Assembly: GCA_009103225.1 (NCBI GenBank) | Contig: RHPI01002533.1 | Coordinates: 7,793-71,792 of the forward strand | DNA length: 64,000 nt | Source of the DNA: Chlorokybus atmophyticus | Taxonomy: Eukaryota; Streptophyta; Chlorokybophyceae; Chlorokybales; Chlorokybaceae | Reading direction: 5' to 3' | Part shown: piece by piece, positions 52,453 through 64,000 of the stretch | Layout: every line of letters begins with the position of its first letter | Position numbering within the stretch: position 1 is the stretch's first letter | Notes under the pieces: generated by a model | What the model saw: the letters and a program-made list of their open reading frames with translations, nothing else | Database searches by the model: none | What the model was told of the DNA's origin: nothing | Made by a program: the position numbers and the translations under genes

Positions 52453-53797
52453 ATAGCACTTGCTACCTTGTGCACTCGCATGGATTTTATTAGCATGGCG
52501 GTTCAAAAGCACGCAGTCCATTAGCATCTGAACATAAGCTCAGGATGACGCCTAGCGAACCATAATTCACGCACGCACACACACACACGCTGTCACCACA
52601 CGAAATGCTATCGAGCCTTTTATCAATATCTTTCAGCACATCACACACTGGCAGACCCGTCAGTGCACAATCAGATGACATTGACGACAGCAGGCTGTAT
52701 TCAAGCTTGCACACCACTTGCTAGCAATACCACTTGTTTATGAGCAAAGTATCTACTCCAATAACATCCTTTGATTTTCATATAGGCCCCCGTTTGATTT
52801 GCCCGAGACAAATGTGGGGCAGATTTGATTGGGGCGCGTTATTCTAAGCGCAGCACATTGGATACTTCAGTGACTTTTCAAATTAACTTTTTTCCTGCTC
52901 CCTTCCGCTTCTTGAAAGTCTTTTGGCCTAGAGTACATGTACATGCAATTGTCATCTTAATGTATGAGTGAATCTTGATAGAAGGCAGGAAGGAAGCCTG
53001 CAAGAACACCTTATGCTTGTGTCCGTTTCGGAAGCTGATGGCACGGAAAGACTACTTCTAAGCGTTTTCCGTTAGCTCAACAACGAAAGTTCCTTGCGTC
53101 CGCGGAAGTACCCAGCCCCACGTCATCTACGTCGAATGACATAGTTGCGCGAATGAACGGACTCTCCGGTTACGCTAATAATTGTAACCCAACAGCGGCA
53201 GGTTGCTGCCAACGACTCGCTGTAATAAGCGGCCACATGCACTTGTATACCAATGTTATGCATGTTACAATACAATGTCGTTGACATCATGTATACCGTA
53301 GTGCCATAAAATCTTCGTAAAATAAACAATTTGGTATGATATGTATGACAACCTTTGACGTGACGTGTTTAAAATAAACTTCTTTATATAAGACCGATAC
53401 GGGTATCTTAAATGTATAGCACGAATGTATAGCACGAATTTAGCATAATTGCGATTTCGTAAAGCATGGATTGTTATGTGCATAGCATTGCATTGACATT
53501 TTAATATAATGCACTGTTAATAAGCTGTATACTATCCACATGCCAACATCATGGACCATGATGTTGACACATGTACATGTGCATATGGTGTTGCGACCCA
53601 TAATAGTAATAATGTCCCCCTCGGAGGGGACAGCAAACCAGAAGGAGGTTACAACGTCCCAATACACCCTCCCCNNNNNNNNNNNNNNNNNNNNNNNNNN
53701 NNNNNNNNNNNNNNNNNNNNNNNNNNNNNNNNNNNNNNNNNNNNNNNNNNNNNNNNNNNNNNNNNNNNNNNNNNNNNNNNNNNNNNNNNNNNNNNNN

Positions 53798-53835
<38 letters not shown>

Positions 53836-56501
53836 TTCTCTCCCTTTCTGTGCTTTTGCTGGATGGGTGGGTTGGTGGGTGCGGGGGTATTGAGATAAAC
53901 ATGGTAACACCTTATTGGCAATTCGTGATATTCCATATAAGTTCTTTACATTAACACCATCGAGATTTTTTTACCACCATGTCACGCACACACGCACGCA
54001 CGCCAATTTTGCAAAGTACAAAGAAATTGGCAAGGCCATATGCATGAAGCACATGTGTTAGCTCATTAACCTCATTACTATGATTATAATATGATTATAA
54101 TTTGATTATAATTTAAAAAAAAAACAATCCGGTTTTAGATTGATTATACAATAAGCACGTATGTTGATAGTACATTTATGCAGTGCTAGTTATATTTGCG
54201 CGATTGTATTGTCCAATGCTAGCCTCTGCACAACTCGAAGAAAGGCGGCTGCTTCAAGCTAACAAAGATATTACTCGATTGTCGGCTCTGAATATGCACT
54301 TCAATATGTACAAATAAAAAGTCGACGTTATGTCGTGCGGACATCTATGTAATCCACAACTATAAAGCAGTGCGTAATGAAAGTTCGCATGGACAAATTG
54401 ACAAATGAAAAAAAGAATAATTTTTATGAACCAATGTGTGTTCACCTCATAAGGGGAAACTTTATGTGTTTACACATGCATATATTGTGTGGTGCAAAGT
54501 TGGATGTTGATATACAAAATGTGTTTTAAAATTTTTATAATGCTACTCATCCATGTAGTTTGCCACGCGTATTTTACCTCACATGTTCATTAAGTATAAT
54601 GTAACTTCGCTTCGCAAGGAAAATTGACTAATCATCATATGCCAATCAACAAATGTGGGTACAGCACAAACACATGTTTGTGTGCGTATATGCATGTAAC
54701 GTGCATAGGCATGCACATGACGCTTCTTTGATTTTACGGTCTAATACTGCTTTTGAAATATGTATGATGCAATATCAATTTATATTCTCACATTTAAAGT
54801 GCAGCGTTTGATGATCGTACGTAATGATATATGTGTGACGTTCACACATTGTAAGCACACTTGAACTTACAATACATAATACATTTGCAATGTCAGTTTA
54901 CAATGCAAACGATTTTCATTCCCTATGTTGCATTGTTGTTTTCAAGTTGAATAAGGAGTTGTTACATTTCAACGTTTGATAGAATGAACCATGCCAATGT
55001 TGCATGAGGTACATATATGCCACATACATGTAGTCTTAGCGGGGGCAATGTACATACAGCATGTACATTGCCCCCGCTAAGACTGGAGTACAGGCGGTAT
55101 TCGTATAGCAATAGCATGGAGTGCCTACAGCTGTGATATTGACTTGCAACGAGTCCTTCATAAATGGACGCCGTACGGGTAGGTGATGGTTACCGTACGA
55201 TACAATTGGCAATGTGCTGCCAATTGTATCGGTACGTACGCAATGTAGGCACCTACCTTGACCCAAACCGTCGTCATGTAATAACAGTCAGCCGACGCGT
55301 AAGCCCCGGACACATAGCTTTAGGGTGACTGCGTCACCGTGACACGCATTGCTGACACGGCGCTTGGCTTCGCCAGACACGCTCCCCAACTTCTGCATTT
55401 GAACGCGCCCCCGCACATAACCGCCTGGGCCCCGTCTTCCACGCGCCGTTCCAGCCCTAACCGCCTGCCGACCTGTGTCTGCGTGATGGGGTGGGCACAG
55501 GCATTCCCCGTGTCTGCACCGCGCGCGCCACACGGCACACACACAAGCCCAAGGTCCGATTGCGCCACCCGCGTGGAAAACCACCTGTTTCAACCAATCG
55601 TGTCGCGCGCTCTTTCAATCTTCCCGCGGCTTCCCGCCTTTAATTTCGACTGCCAGTAGACATCTCCTCTGCGTGAATGTTGCATTAACGACCTCTTGCG
55701 TGGCTCAGGCGGCCTGAGTCAGGCCTCTCTTTGGCCCCCCCTGTACCGGCTGCATCACATTCTAATGTCCAAACGTTGACCAGCCCAGCTATGGAAAGGG
55801 CCGCGCGTTTGATATCGTCGGTATCGCGATCAACGACGCAGAAGGGAGCTCTGGGACCACCAGATTCGGCCTCTCACCGTCGATCGTTGATCGTCGTCGA
55901 GGATTCGTCGATCCTGCGCAGCAGTTGTCTGACTCACTCCTACGGGCCATGCCTGACAAAGTACCCCTGCTGCTGACAGTGCGTACTCGTCAGAACACGA
56001 ACACGGCGCAAGTCACGTGTCAAGATCTCCCGTTACGGCCATCAATATACGTCACCGGTGCCTCTGATACAGCTGTACCAGCCGAATCATTGCGTGGCGG
56101 CGAAGTGAGAACAGACTGCAGAAATGAGAGCAGAAAAATCCCCCCCTCGCATCGTGCCCGTCACCTAGACTGGAATCCCTCACACAGCTCATTGTGGCGG
56201 CGTTGAAACCCTTGCTGGAGGCGGCGGCGGTGTCGGTGGCGTTGGTGGCGTTGGCGGTGATTGGTCGGGCGTGAGGTTGGTTGTCGGAGCGGGTGGATGC
56301 TGGCGTGGAGGTAACGAGCAGCGGCGGCCTCGGCGGGGAGAGTCCATTTTGCCGCCTCTCCTTCTGCGCCGTGGTCGTCGTCATTGTGCTAGGGTTTCAG
56401 TTGGGGAGAAGGCAGTTGGTGCAGGTTGAGTCTTTGGTTTGTTTGTGAGCCCTCGCTTGGGGCGGAGGGCTAGGGTTTAGTTTTGGTGGCCCTGCCTTGG
56501 A
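52453..56501. other. Gene-poor stretch with assembly gap, hairpins and RSH 5' region
   Basis: 52453-55250 is AT-rich with no gene. An N run at 53675-53797 is followed by 38 consecutive C. Perfect hairpins lie at 55032-55084 and 55198-55231. 55300-56400 is GC-richer without a clear ORF. CTAGGGTTTCAG (near 56389) and GCTAGGGTTTAG (near 56469), telo-box-like motifs common in green-lineage promoters and 5' leaders, precede the RSH gene. Confidence 0.5.
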
Positions 56502-58961
56502 ATGTTATCTAGCTCCCCTCCCGCGAGGGCGGGGGCAGGCGTCTGGATGCCATCGGCCACCGCGACGCGATTGTCGGTAGACTTACAGCACCGGAGCGCA
56601 CCCGTGCACGTTCCGCTGCCACGCACCCACAGCCCGCTGCCCGCTGTCCGTGCTCCCAGCCCGTCGCCCTCCTACCCGCACAGCCACGGCCACAGTCATG
56701 GGCACAGCCATAGCCATAGTCAGAGCAGCAGCCACAATTCATCCTCCTCTTCCTCGTTGAACACGTCTCCCGTGCCCTCCGCCGTCGGGTTCAAGGTTCA
56801 AACCAACGCTGCTCTTCCTCCTGTCAGCCGGTCTAGGGCGCCCGCGCGTGAGGGTTTGCTCGGCAAGGCGCTTTCTCAGGGGCTGTCTTCTTATCCTTCC
56901 AGCTCGCCGCCTTGCCCCGATGGCTTTCCCTACGTCATGGCCTTCACTGGCCAGCGCACTTCCCGCGGCGGCACAAGGGACTACCTTGCTGACGCGCAGT
57001 CGCAACTTGCCATCTTCAATGACCCATTGGTGGTGAAAGCTTATCGATTGGCTGAAACTGCGCACGCAGGACAGGTGCAGCATTTTCTTTTGGCATAATG
57101 TGAATTGCCCGATTTGCTTGCGCAGTGCTCGCCCTAATCGTTTTTGGCAGGATGGTTGTTGCATGCTCATTGTCGTTGTGTAATTCAGACGAGAAAGAAT
57201 GGCGATCCTTACATTGTGCACTGCGTCGAGACTGCACGCATTCTGGCTGACCTGCGGGCAAACGCAGCGATTGTGTCTGCGGCCATCCTCCATGATGTCA
57301 TTGATGACACTAGCATGGAGTTGTCAGATATCAAGGATGCCTGTGGCGACGAAGTCGCAAAGCTTGTTGAGTTGGTAAGTTGTGCTCTTGATTTGCACAA
57401 CGATGCTTGCAGTCATTGGAGGTTGAATTCAGTCTGTGTGCAGGTTTCTCAAATGAGCACTATCTGCGATTTTGTGCGCCACCGCACGGACAAGTTAACC
57501 CCAGAAACACTCAAAGATTTGAAGAAAGTCTTCACCAACATGGGCTCAGGAGCAGGCGTGAATGCGTTTGTCATCAAACTCGCAGATCGGTTGCACAACA
57601 TGCGGACATTGGAGGCGTTGGAGCCTCACAAGCAGCAACGCATGGCCCAAGAGACTCTGGAGGTGTTCGCCCCTTTGGCAAACCGCCTCGGCATGTGGCA
57701 CTTGAAGGCAGAGCTAGAAGGTCGGTTGCCATTGTCACTAAATGTGTGCATGTGTGCGCATATCACATGGTATGTGTGCAATTGCTGATGATTGCTTGTC
57801 CTTGCAGACCTATGCTTCATGTATCTCAAGAGCGAAGAGTGCCGTGCACTCAAGGCGCAGCTGGCTAGCTTGGACATGGGGCGAACAACAATTGGCGACT
57901 CCATGAGAACTCTGCAGCGAGTGTTAAATGATCAGGGTGTGCGCGCAGACATTTACGGCAGGCCCAAGAACTTGTACAGCATTTACCGCAAAATGGCCGA
58001 TAAGGGCAAGACACTGGATGATATCTATGATCTGCACGCCATCCGCATTGTTGTTAATGACGTCCGCGAATGCTATGATGTCCTTACCGCTGTACATACT
58101 CAATGGGAGCATCTCCCAGGTACTAATTGTCAACTTGAGTTTCCTGTTGTCTCCCGTGTCCTTGTGTGCTTAGCTCACACAGGCTTGCTTGGTGCAGATC
58201 GGTTCAAGGACTATATCAAAGAGCCCAAGGAAAGCGGTTACAAGTCCTTGCACACTGTGGTTAAAGTGGGCGCTGTACGCATGGAGGTGCAGATCCGCAC
58301 TCAGCAGATGCACCTCTGTGCTGAGTATGGAGTCGCGGCCCATTGGCAGTACAAAGAGGGTGACGATGATGTGGATGAGGTGCTCAGGCGCCAGGTCCGC
58401 TGGATGCGATACATGCTCTCCTGGTCCCGAGAAGCTCAGGACAACATTGCACAGCTGGAGGAAAACATCTCGGCGGGTAACTCTCCCGCGACGGATCCAG
58501 AGCTGCAGCGAGCCACTGTGTCTTCAGGGCTGTGCGATTTCCCTACACATCGTGAAGAGTGCCGCTACCATAAGCTGGCAATCTCTTCTGAAGTCAGCAA
58601 GGTGACTGATCTCAGCATATTCGGTGTGGACCTGAGTGCTCCCGACAATGGTGGTATACTTGTCATCATGGCCGACGGCAATCTGGTAGAGCTCCCGCCA
58701 TGCGCAACTGCCAGCGATATTGCAAGGCGTGAAGGGTATACTGGAAGAGGGTTTCTCAGCAGCCTGGCACCACCAGTGGTGCAAGTCAATGGACGCCCTG
58801 TCGAACTGGACCATCCTCTGCGCCCTGGTGATCTGATCCAGGTGGTTGCTGAACCACCTCCCCGGCCACCGCCTTTCCTGCGCAGCCCACGCGTGCTCCA
58901 CAACATGACACGTGACACGCTCCACCCCGCCTTAGAGGTGTATGGTGTTTGTCAAGGTTGA
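56502..58961 (+). CDS. RelA/SpoT homologue (RSH), ppGpp synthetase/hydrolase
   Basis: Exons 56502-57074, 57189-57374, 57444-57720, 57808-58119 and 58198-58961 give 703 codons plus stop; all junctions are GT-AG and in frame. The first ~150 residues are Ser/Ala/Pro/Arg-rich with a His-Ser repeat (HSHGHSHGHSHSHS), compatible with a plastid transit peptide. The HD hydrolase domain includes AAILHDVIDDT and FVIKLADRLHNMRTL. The synthetase domain has GRPKNLYSIYRKM, IYDLHAIRIVV, FKDYIKEPKESGYKSLHT and VQIRTQQMHLCAEYGVAAHW. A TGS domain follows (DGNLVELPPCATASDIA...LRPGDLIQVV). No ACT domain or EF hand is seen. The enzyme makes and removes (p)ppGpp from ATP and GTP/GDP, in plants within chloroplasts. 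In the HDxxED motif Glu is Asp, as in some plant RSH proteins. Confidence 0.95.
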
Positions 58962-61364
58962 AGATGTACTCCTTGTGCTCTTCCTGCTCCTACACCTGCA
59001 TACTTAGGTAGCTGCTGGCTCGTAAACTACAGCTATTGTACATACCGGGCTTGGCTGGGCCCTCACATTCTTCTGTAATCATGGATTACTGTTGCCTTCG
59101 GAAGGTCAGTGCCAAGTTTAGCCAGAGCTTCTCCATATTGGGATCCTCTGCGATAGCAGGCTTCTGACCAGTGGTCCGATAGGCACTAGACACTGACATG
59201 CATGGCATGCGCGTACTCAGGTTTGCGCTGCCCTGCTTAGACTAGAGATGACACTGATGTTCTCTGTATAGTGTTAATAAAAGTGCATATGTCATATCAG
59301 TGTACAGCATATGCGAAGTGCTGTGACAGCCTTTCATTTTGCATGCAATGTGTGTTGCACACTTCATGACCAAATTGTTGTCAAGTGCCATTTGCTGTGT
59401 TTGAAAGTGTGCAATTGCGGTGTGATACGCTCATGGAAGAGCTACAGTCCCAGCATAGTGTAGCACATGATGCTGCGCCCCCTGGTCATCTGTCAATGCT
59501 TTGCCCATGTTCCACTTTGCTACTGTACATACAATGTGCGACGGATGTGCTTATGCATCGTGACAATCACCTGTGCCTGGCTGTCTGCTGAGTAGCTGAA
59601 CTTGCATCACCATTCATGCCATACACTAGCTGCGGTTGCGAAGTGACGAATGCAACAGTTGGTATACATCCGATTGCCAATGCACAGGCAAGCAGGCCAG
59701 CATGTAGGCATAATGTAAAACCAGCATCAGCAGCAACATGCTTCTAGAGCTCCAAGTTCTGCTGATTTGCGTAAGCTTTAAATCAAAGTGTCAGAAGACA
59801 CGCGTGTGCCTCAACTCAGCCTCAATTATCATACTGTTGTACCAGGAGGAGTAGCTGTTGCTGCCAGCCTACATGGTACGCAAACACTGACAGCGTCAAG
59901 GCTCTCACGTGTGCATTACAGTGCTGCCCTTCAACTCTGGTTGCTGCGACATGGGACTTGTCGTGCCCAGCAGCGCCCTTCATCTGTTCACTCGACCTTT
60001 TACTTTGCGACATGTTCAACAACCTCTGGAGCTGTGTTACAAGCATACCCATCGCAGTGCACTGGAGGAACTTGCATTCGCAAGCAGGCTGCACCCCATA
60101 CGTGTACCTCATGTTTCATAGGCTTTCTAGTGGTTCCAGTGGCAAGTGTGCTAGCTAGCATGCAGCACACAAATACAAGTCAAATCACACACACCGCACA
60201 CAGAACAAGTAGACAGCTGCAACTCTGTAAGGCAATGGCAAGGCTAGTGTGCTAGTGACTAAGTGCATGAGCGGGGCGGTGCAGCAGCAAGCAGTGCAGA
60301 AGCAAGCATCTTAGCCAACCTGAGCACAAGGTATCAGAGGCAGAGGTTAGGCCGATAGCGAGGCAGCCCAGCAGCAGGGCAGAGCAGCAAGCAAATGCAG
60401 GCGGGGTGTGGCGGGAATGCTGTGCTGTGCTGTGCGTGAATGGCGCAAGATTGGCGGCTGCGAGGCTTTGCCGTGGTCTTTTAGGCCCGTAGTGTACATG
60501 TACCTGCATCGCGACAAAGCCCTCCCGATTCAAGCCTGCCCGCCTCCTTCTGCAGCGTCCTTGCATAGATTGCATATACGTTGCATGCACACCGCTCCGT
60601 GCATGGCCACCAGAGCCCTCAGTTTAGATGTGGTGAACGTGTCGTATGTCAAGCTGCAGAGTCATGAGTTGGTTTCCAAGAAGTGAGGGAGTGTCGCAAC
60701 AGAGTCAGTTGTTTTAAGCAAGTGTAGTGAGCGGACTGACTCTACCTCACTCTTAGGAATAAGCACGGTGGTTGCGTTGACCACGCAAGCTCGCCAGCTT
60801 CTGTGCAATTGCAACACCACAACGTAACGCATGCCATGTCTCTCAGATATGGCGTGCCTTTCCTTGCTGCCTAGCAGCGCGACAACAAGGAGTAGCAAGC
60901 GATCACCGCAGAGTAGTATATCAAACATAGTGCAAATCGGACTAGTTGACTGGGGCTGTTTGGCGTCGCCATACGCTTGTCCGCCGATTGCTGAAGCTAG
61001 ATTATGCTGAGTGCAATCAACTATTTGGCTTACGGTGCAATGCTGGTAGCTACTATGCCTTGGGTTCTAGCCTGGCCCAAAACTGAACACAACCTACACC
61101 AGCCAGCTTAGCCCCAGCGCCATGTCATGCCGTGAAGCACACGACTTTGCGCAAGCTGCTTGTTAGCTACACAGTGCTGCAATATAGTGTCTGTTGTTGT
61201 ACACAGTGCTGGGTGGTGGCAAGGCGGTGGGCGCGAGGCCAGGCCAGGCCAGGCCAGGCGTTCAAGGCCTCCGCACCAATCTATTGGTTGGGCTGGCAGG
61301 GCGTTGGCTTTGAGCCAGGCCTGCTAACAAAGCGTTTTGTTAGCTGCAGCAGCATTCTGCTAGC
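58962..61364. other. Intergenic, no gene seen
   Basis: Contains the RSH 3' flank (a CTGTAATC motif near 59076) and GGCCA pentamers (61239-61260). Short ORFs here have no recognisable motif. Confidence 0.5.
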
Positions 61365-64000
61365 ATGGCCACAGCGGGAGTGATGACGCCGCCGGCGGGG
61401 GAGCTGCCGGTTACAGAGAGGAGCAACGAGCTGACGGACGACATTGACATGGTAGGCACAGAGTAAGGAGCACGTCATGGCATGCGCCTTGCCATATTTG
61501 TCAGGGGATCGGCATCGTATGGTTGCACGCGCGCACACTGTGGGCTGAGGTGAACCTGCGTTGATGTGCTCTGTTTGAGCTCTTAGAGTTGCACTTGATG
61601 AGCGCATCCATCCAACAGCATGCAGAAAATGTTGCTGTTGTTGCCTTGCCATACAAACTGACTGTACAATGCTCTGCACACTAAAGAGCTTAGTACCTGA
61701 AAGTTCAAGCTCACAGAGCATGCTGCCTGTCCTTGTTTCATTCGGGTTTTGTGATCCGTCACTAATTCACGTGGATTGTAAAACTGAGCTGCATTGAAGT
61801 TTAAGTCACTTTCCATGCAGGCAAATGCGGAAGGCATTGTGCGGATGCTGAGAGGATGCGACGCGCAGCTGTTTGCCGGCTACAAGTCCTATCCAGGATT
61901 AGTGGACTCTGAGGTAAGCCGCCAAACATGAAAAATAGAGAGAGAAAGAGATTCAGCTCAGCACAGCTTCCACAATGCCATGCTTTGCAAGCCTCATGCC
62001 ACACACGCATGCGTGTCACTGCACACGTGCGTACGAACACATGAACACGGAAACTCACAAGCAACCGTTTGGTACTTGATATGCTATCCTTGATTGCTGA
62101 TGGTTGGCGTAGAGCAACACACTTGTTGGTTGTGGCACATTATGCGAGTCTTGGCCTGCAATGACGGTGGCCATGAGTTTGTTGGATGCAGGTACGCGAA
62201 GCTGCAGACGCTGTTAGCGCTGTGGCGGCAGAGTTCCTGACATCATCAAAGGTGGGTTCAATGCTCGTTGTCCCCTTCACGCATGTCTCAAACAATGCTT
62301 TCAACTGAATGCAGGACAGCGTGATTGTTCTCAGCGGCGCCGGCACGAGCGGGCGCATCGCCATGCAGGTACGCTGGTGGTGAAGTGGCCTTCATGTTTC
62401 TGTCTTTACAACGCATGCAATGCAACAAATAGTGTGCAATGGTCATCGCGTGCAGGTCGCGACAACATTCAATGGTTTACTGAACCGCCACGGCCGATCC
62501 ATCCTGCCTTGCTTCAAGTACCTCATGGCTGGAGGCGATGCAGCGCTGCTGCAGGCAAGCTAAACGCTAAAGTTTCCGGTTCAACGTGTTTCAAGACTGA
62601 CCATGTGCAACATGACGTACACATCATCGTGTGCAGGCGCAAGAAGGTGCCGAGGACAATGCGGTGCAAGCAGTGGCGGACTTGAGCAGCATGGAAGCGT
62701 CCGGGCCTTTCGGCAAGCCATATCGCAGAGTGCTACTTGTATGTGCAAACAGCTACACAGAATATACACACAAAACGCGCGCATGATGCTACCGTGGCAA
62801 GAGTTGAAAGGCTTGGCATTACAGTCGAAACCACATCAATTGCTGTGTTGTGCGTAGGTGGGCATCACGTGCGGTTTGAGCGCAACATACATTGCAGCCC
62901 AACTTGAGGTGACTATCACTGCATGATCAGCTGACCGGCTATGAGTGCTCCTGATTGACAACTGACTCTTTTCCGCAGTATGCCATGTCTCAACCACACT
63001 ATGCAGTGGCATTGATCGGCTGCAATCTCCCAAGCCTTGCACGTCGGGTCCAGGTTCGTGTCAGCATGTTGGTGGCCTTGAGCTACTGGCTGATTGCCGT
63101 TATTAATACTGTTAATGTTGAGTTTGTTGGCAGGTATCTAAGAACTGCAGCAGTTTCTACGAAGTTGTGAAGCGCATGCAGCAGCTCGCACGATCGCCCG
63201 AGTCCGGAATGCAGCAGCACTTTCTTATCACTCCTGTTGTCGGCCCGGTGAGGAACCCCACCTTTGCAAGTGATGTTGTGTTGCATAGAGAGTGTACGGA
63301 TTGGCACATGTTGTCCCATTAGGAGGCCATAACCGGGTCAACAAGGATGAAGGGCGGCACCGTGACCAAAATGTTGCTCGATTTCATGTTTGGGCTTGCG
63401 TGCAGCAGAGTACTGCAGCAGCCTCTGCTTGGCACAGGTAAATCTGCGTTTACCCATAAACTTGAGTTGATTCAAGCGCCTTTCTGCAACGCATAAAGTT
63501 TAGTACTGTGCAGTTCCGCAGAAAGTGTCAAAGGTGCATGCTCTTCCGATGTCGAGCCAACTCACTCCCGCAATGCCGGCTGGATGCAACAGGCGGTCGT
63601 ACGACCTTGCTCTGGACGCTTATCAAGCGGTCATGCAAGCTGTGTATCTTGAAGCTGCCTCAATCCAAGTAAGCTGTGAGAAGTTTGTGATACTTTTGTG
63701 TCCCTGTTGTTTTTCATGTTGAGTAGTAGAGCAGAGGTCTCCGACACAAATGCACAACATGGATATGTTTCTGCAGGAGCTCATGCAGCATGCCGTGCAC
63801 AGCTTGCGCGCGAAGCGCCACTTGTACTATCTTGGCTCAGGCATAGCTGGCATGGTGGGTCTGATTGGTAAGCTCACTTGCTACTTGATTGGCGTTGTGC
63901 ATGTGCAATGCGTGTTGATAGCTTGATAGCTTTGCATGAACTTGAAACCAATACCTCCACCCTTGCCATGGCAGATGCTGCTGAGCAAGTTCCAACCTTC
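61365..64000 (+). CDS. Glucokinase-regulatory-protein/MurQ-like SIS-domain protein, 3' end off the window
   Basis: Exons: 61365-61451, 61821-61913, 62192-62251, 62315-62368, 62456-62554, 62637-62738, 62858-62908, 62979-63053, 63134-63247, 63323-63437, 63514-63668, 63777-63867 and 63975 onward; 374 codons visible, all in frame, mostly phase 0. Intron 62555-62636 uses a GC donor. The first SIS domain has VIVLSGAGTSGRIAMQ and EAITGSTRMKGGTVTKMLLDF. These match GCKR and the bacterial N-acetylmuramate-6-phosphate etherase MurQ (SGAGTSGR, TGSTRMKxGT). A second SIS-like unit begins at LYYLGSGIAGMVG, pointing to the two-SIS GCKR architecture rather than single-domain MurQ. GCKR binds phosphosugars and regulates glucokinase in animals; the algal role is unknown. 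Confidence 0.85.

Noticed and set aside
53440-53936. ORFs spanning the N run
   Set aside because: They read through unknown bases and a homopolymer, so they are artefacts.
55300-56400. Protein-coding gene upstream of RSH
   Set aside because: Only overlapping GC-rich frames without motifs or plausible splice structure; more likely promoter and leader.

Overview
The window is nuclear eukaryotic DNA. Host genes are split by short GT-AG introns (two are GC-AG), and about two thirds of the window is nested transposable elements. A green alga is the best guess. The RelA/SpoT-type ppGpp gene has a Ser/Ala/Arg-rich leader that could be a plastid transit peptide, telo-box-like motifs lie upstream of it, several 3' ends carry TGTAA (the usual chlorophyte poly(A) signal), and a Copia primer site matches the anticodon arm of plant-type initiator tRNA-Met. 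I cannot name the species.

Layout. 1-1094: 3' part of a coiled-coil, Gag-like ORF, followed by repeat-rich DNA. 2614-4241 (minus): three-exon gene for a zinc-finger, Tudor-like, phage-type cytosine-5 methyltransferase. 4532-16406 (plus): divergent 24-exon gene for a CACTA/EnSpm (Tnp2) transposase carrying a PHD finger and a Ulp1/SUMO protease. An intact Copia element (10932-15840, TSD TCGCA) is inserted in the protease exon. 16407-17206: AT-rich subterminal-type repeats. 17207-19681: truncated second Copia copy. 19682-28379: Gypsy element (1a) whose polyprotein carries a DNMT3/DRM-like cytosine methyltransferase between protease and reverse transcriptase, and a PHD finger after the integrase. 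A 533-bp TRIM and an ~800-bp TG...CA insertion interrupt it. 28394-46185: second, deleted copy (1b). Its 3' end is split by a nested stack: insertion X, then chromodomain Gypsy-2 (33237-44358, minus, TSD TTTGG), then a pogo-type DNA transposon (39827-43895, TSD TA).

From about 46.2 kb the DNA is host-like: a fatty-acid-hydroxylase-superfamily gene (48320-49808), two more TRIMs (50738-51236 and 51934-52452), an AT-rich gene-poor stretch with a sequence gap at 53675-53797, an RSH gene (56502-58961), and the 5' part of a glucokinase-regulatory-protein/MurQ-like SIS-domain gene (61365 to the edge).

Most notable: two unrelated mobile lineages, a Gypsy retrotransposon and a CACTA transposon neighbourhood, each combine a cytosine-5 methyltransferase of different ancestry with chromatin-reader modules (PHD; Tudor-like plus PHD). 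This looks like parallel evolution of elements that can write and read host chromatin marks. A second theme is recurrent near-perfect hairpins; two can be shown by comparison to be inverted-templated additions.
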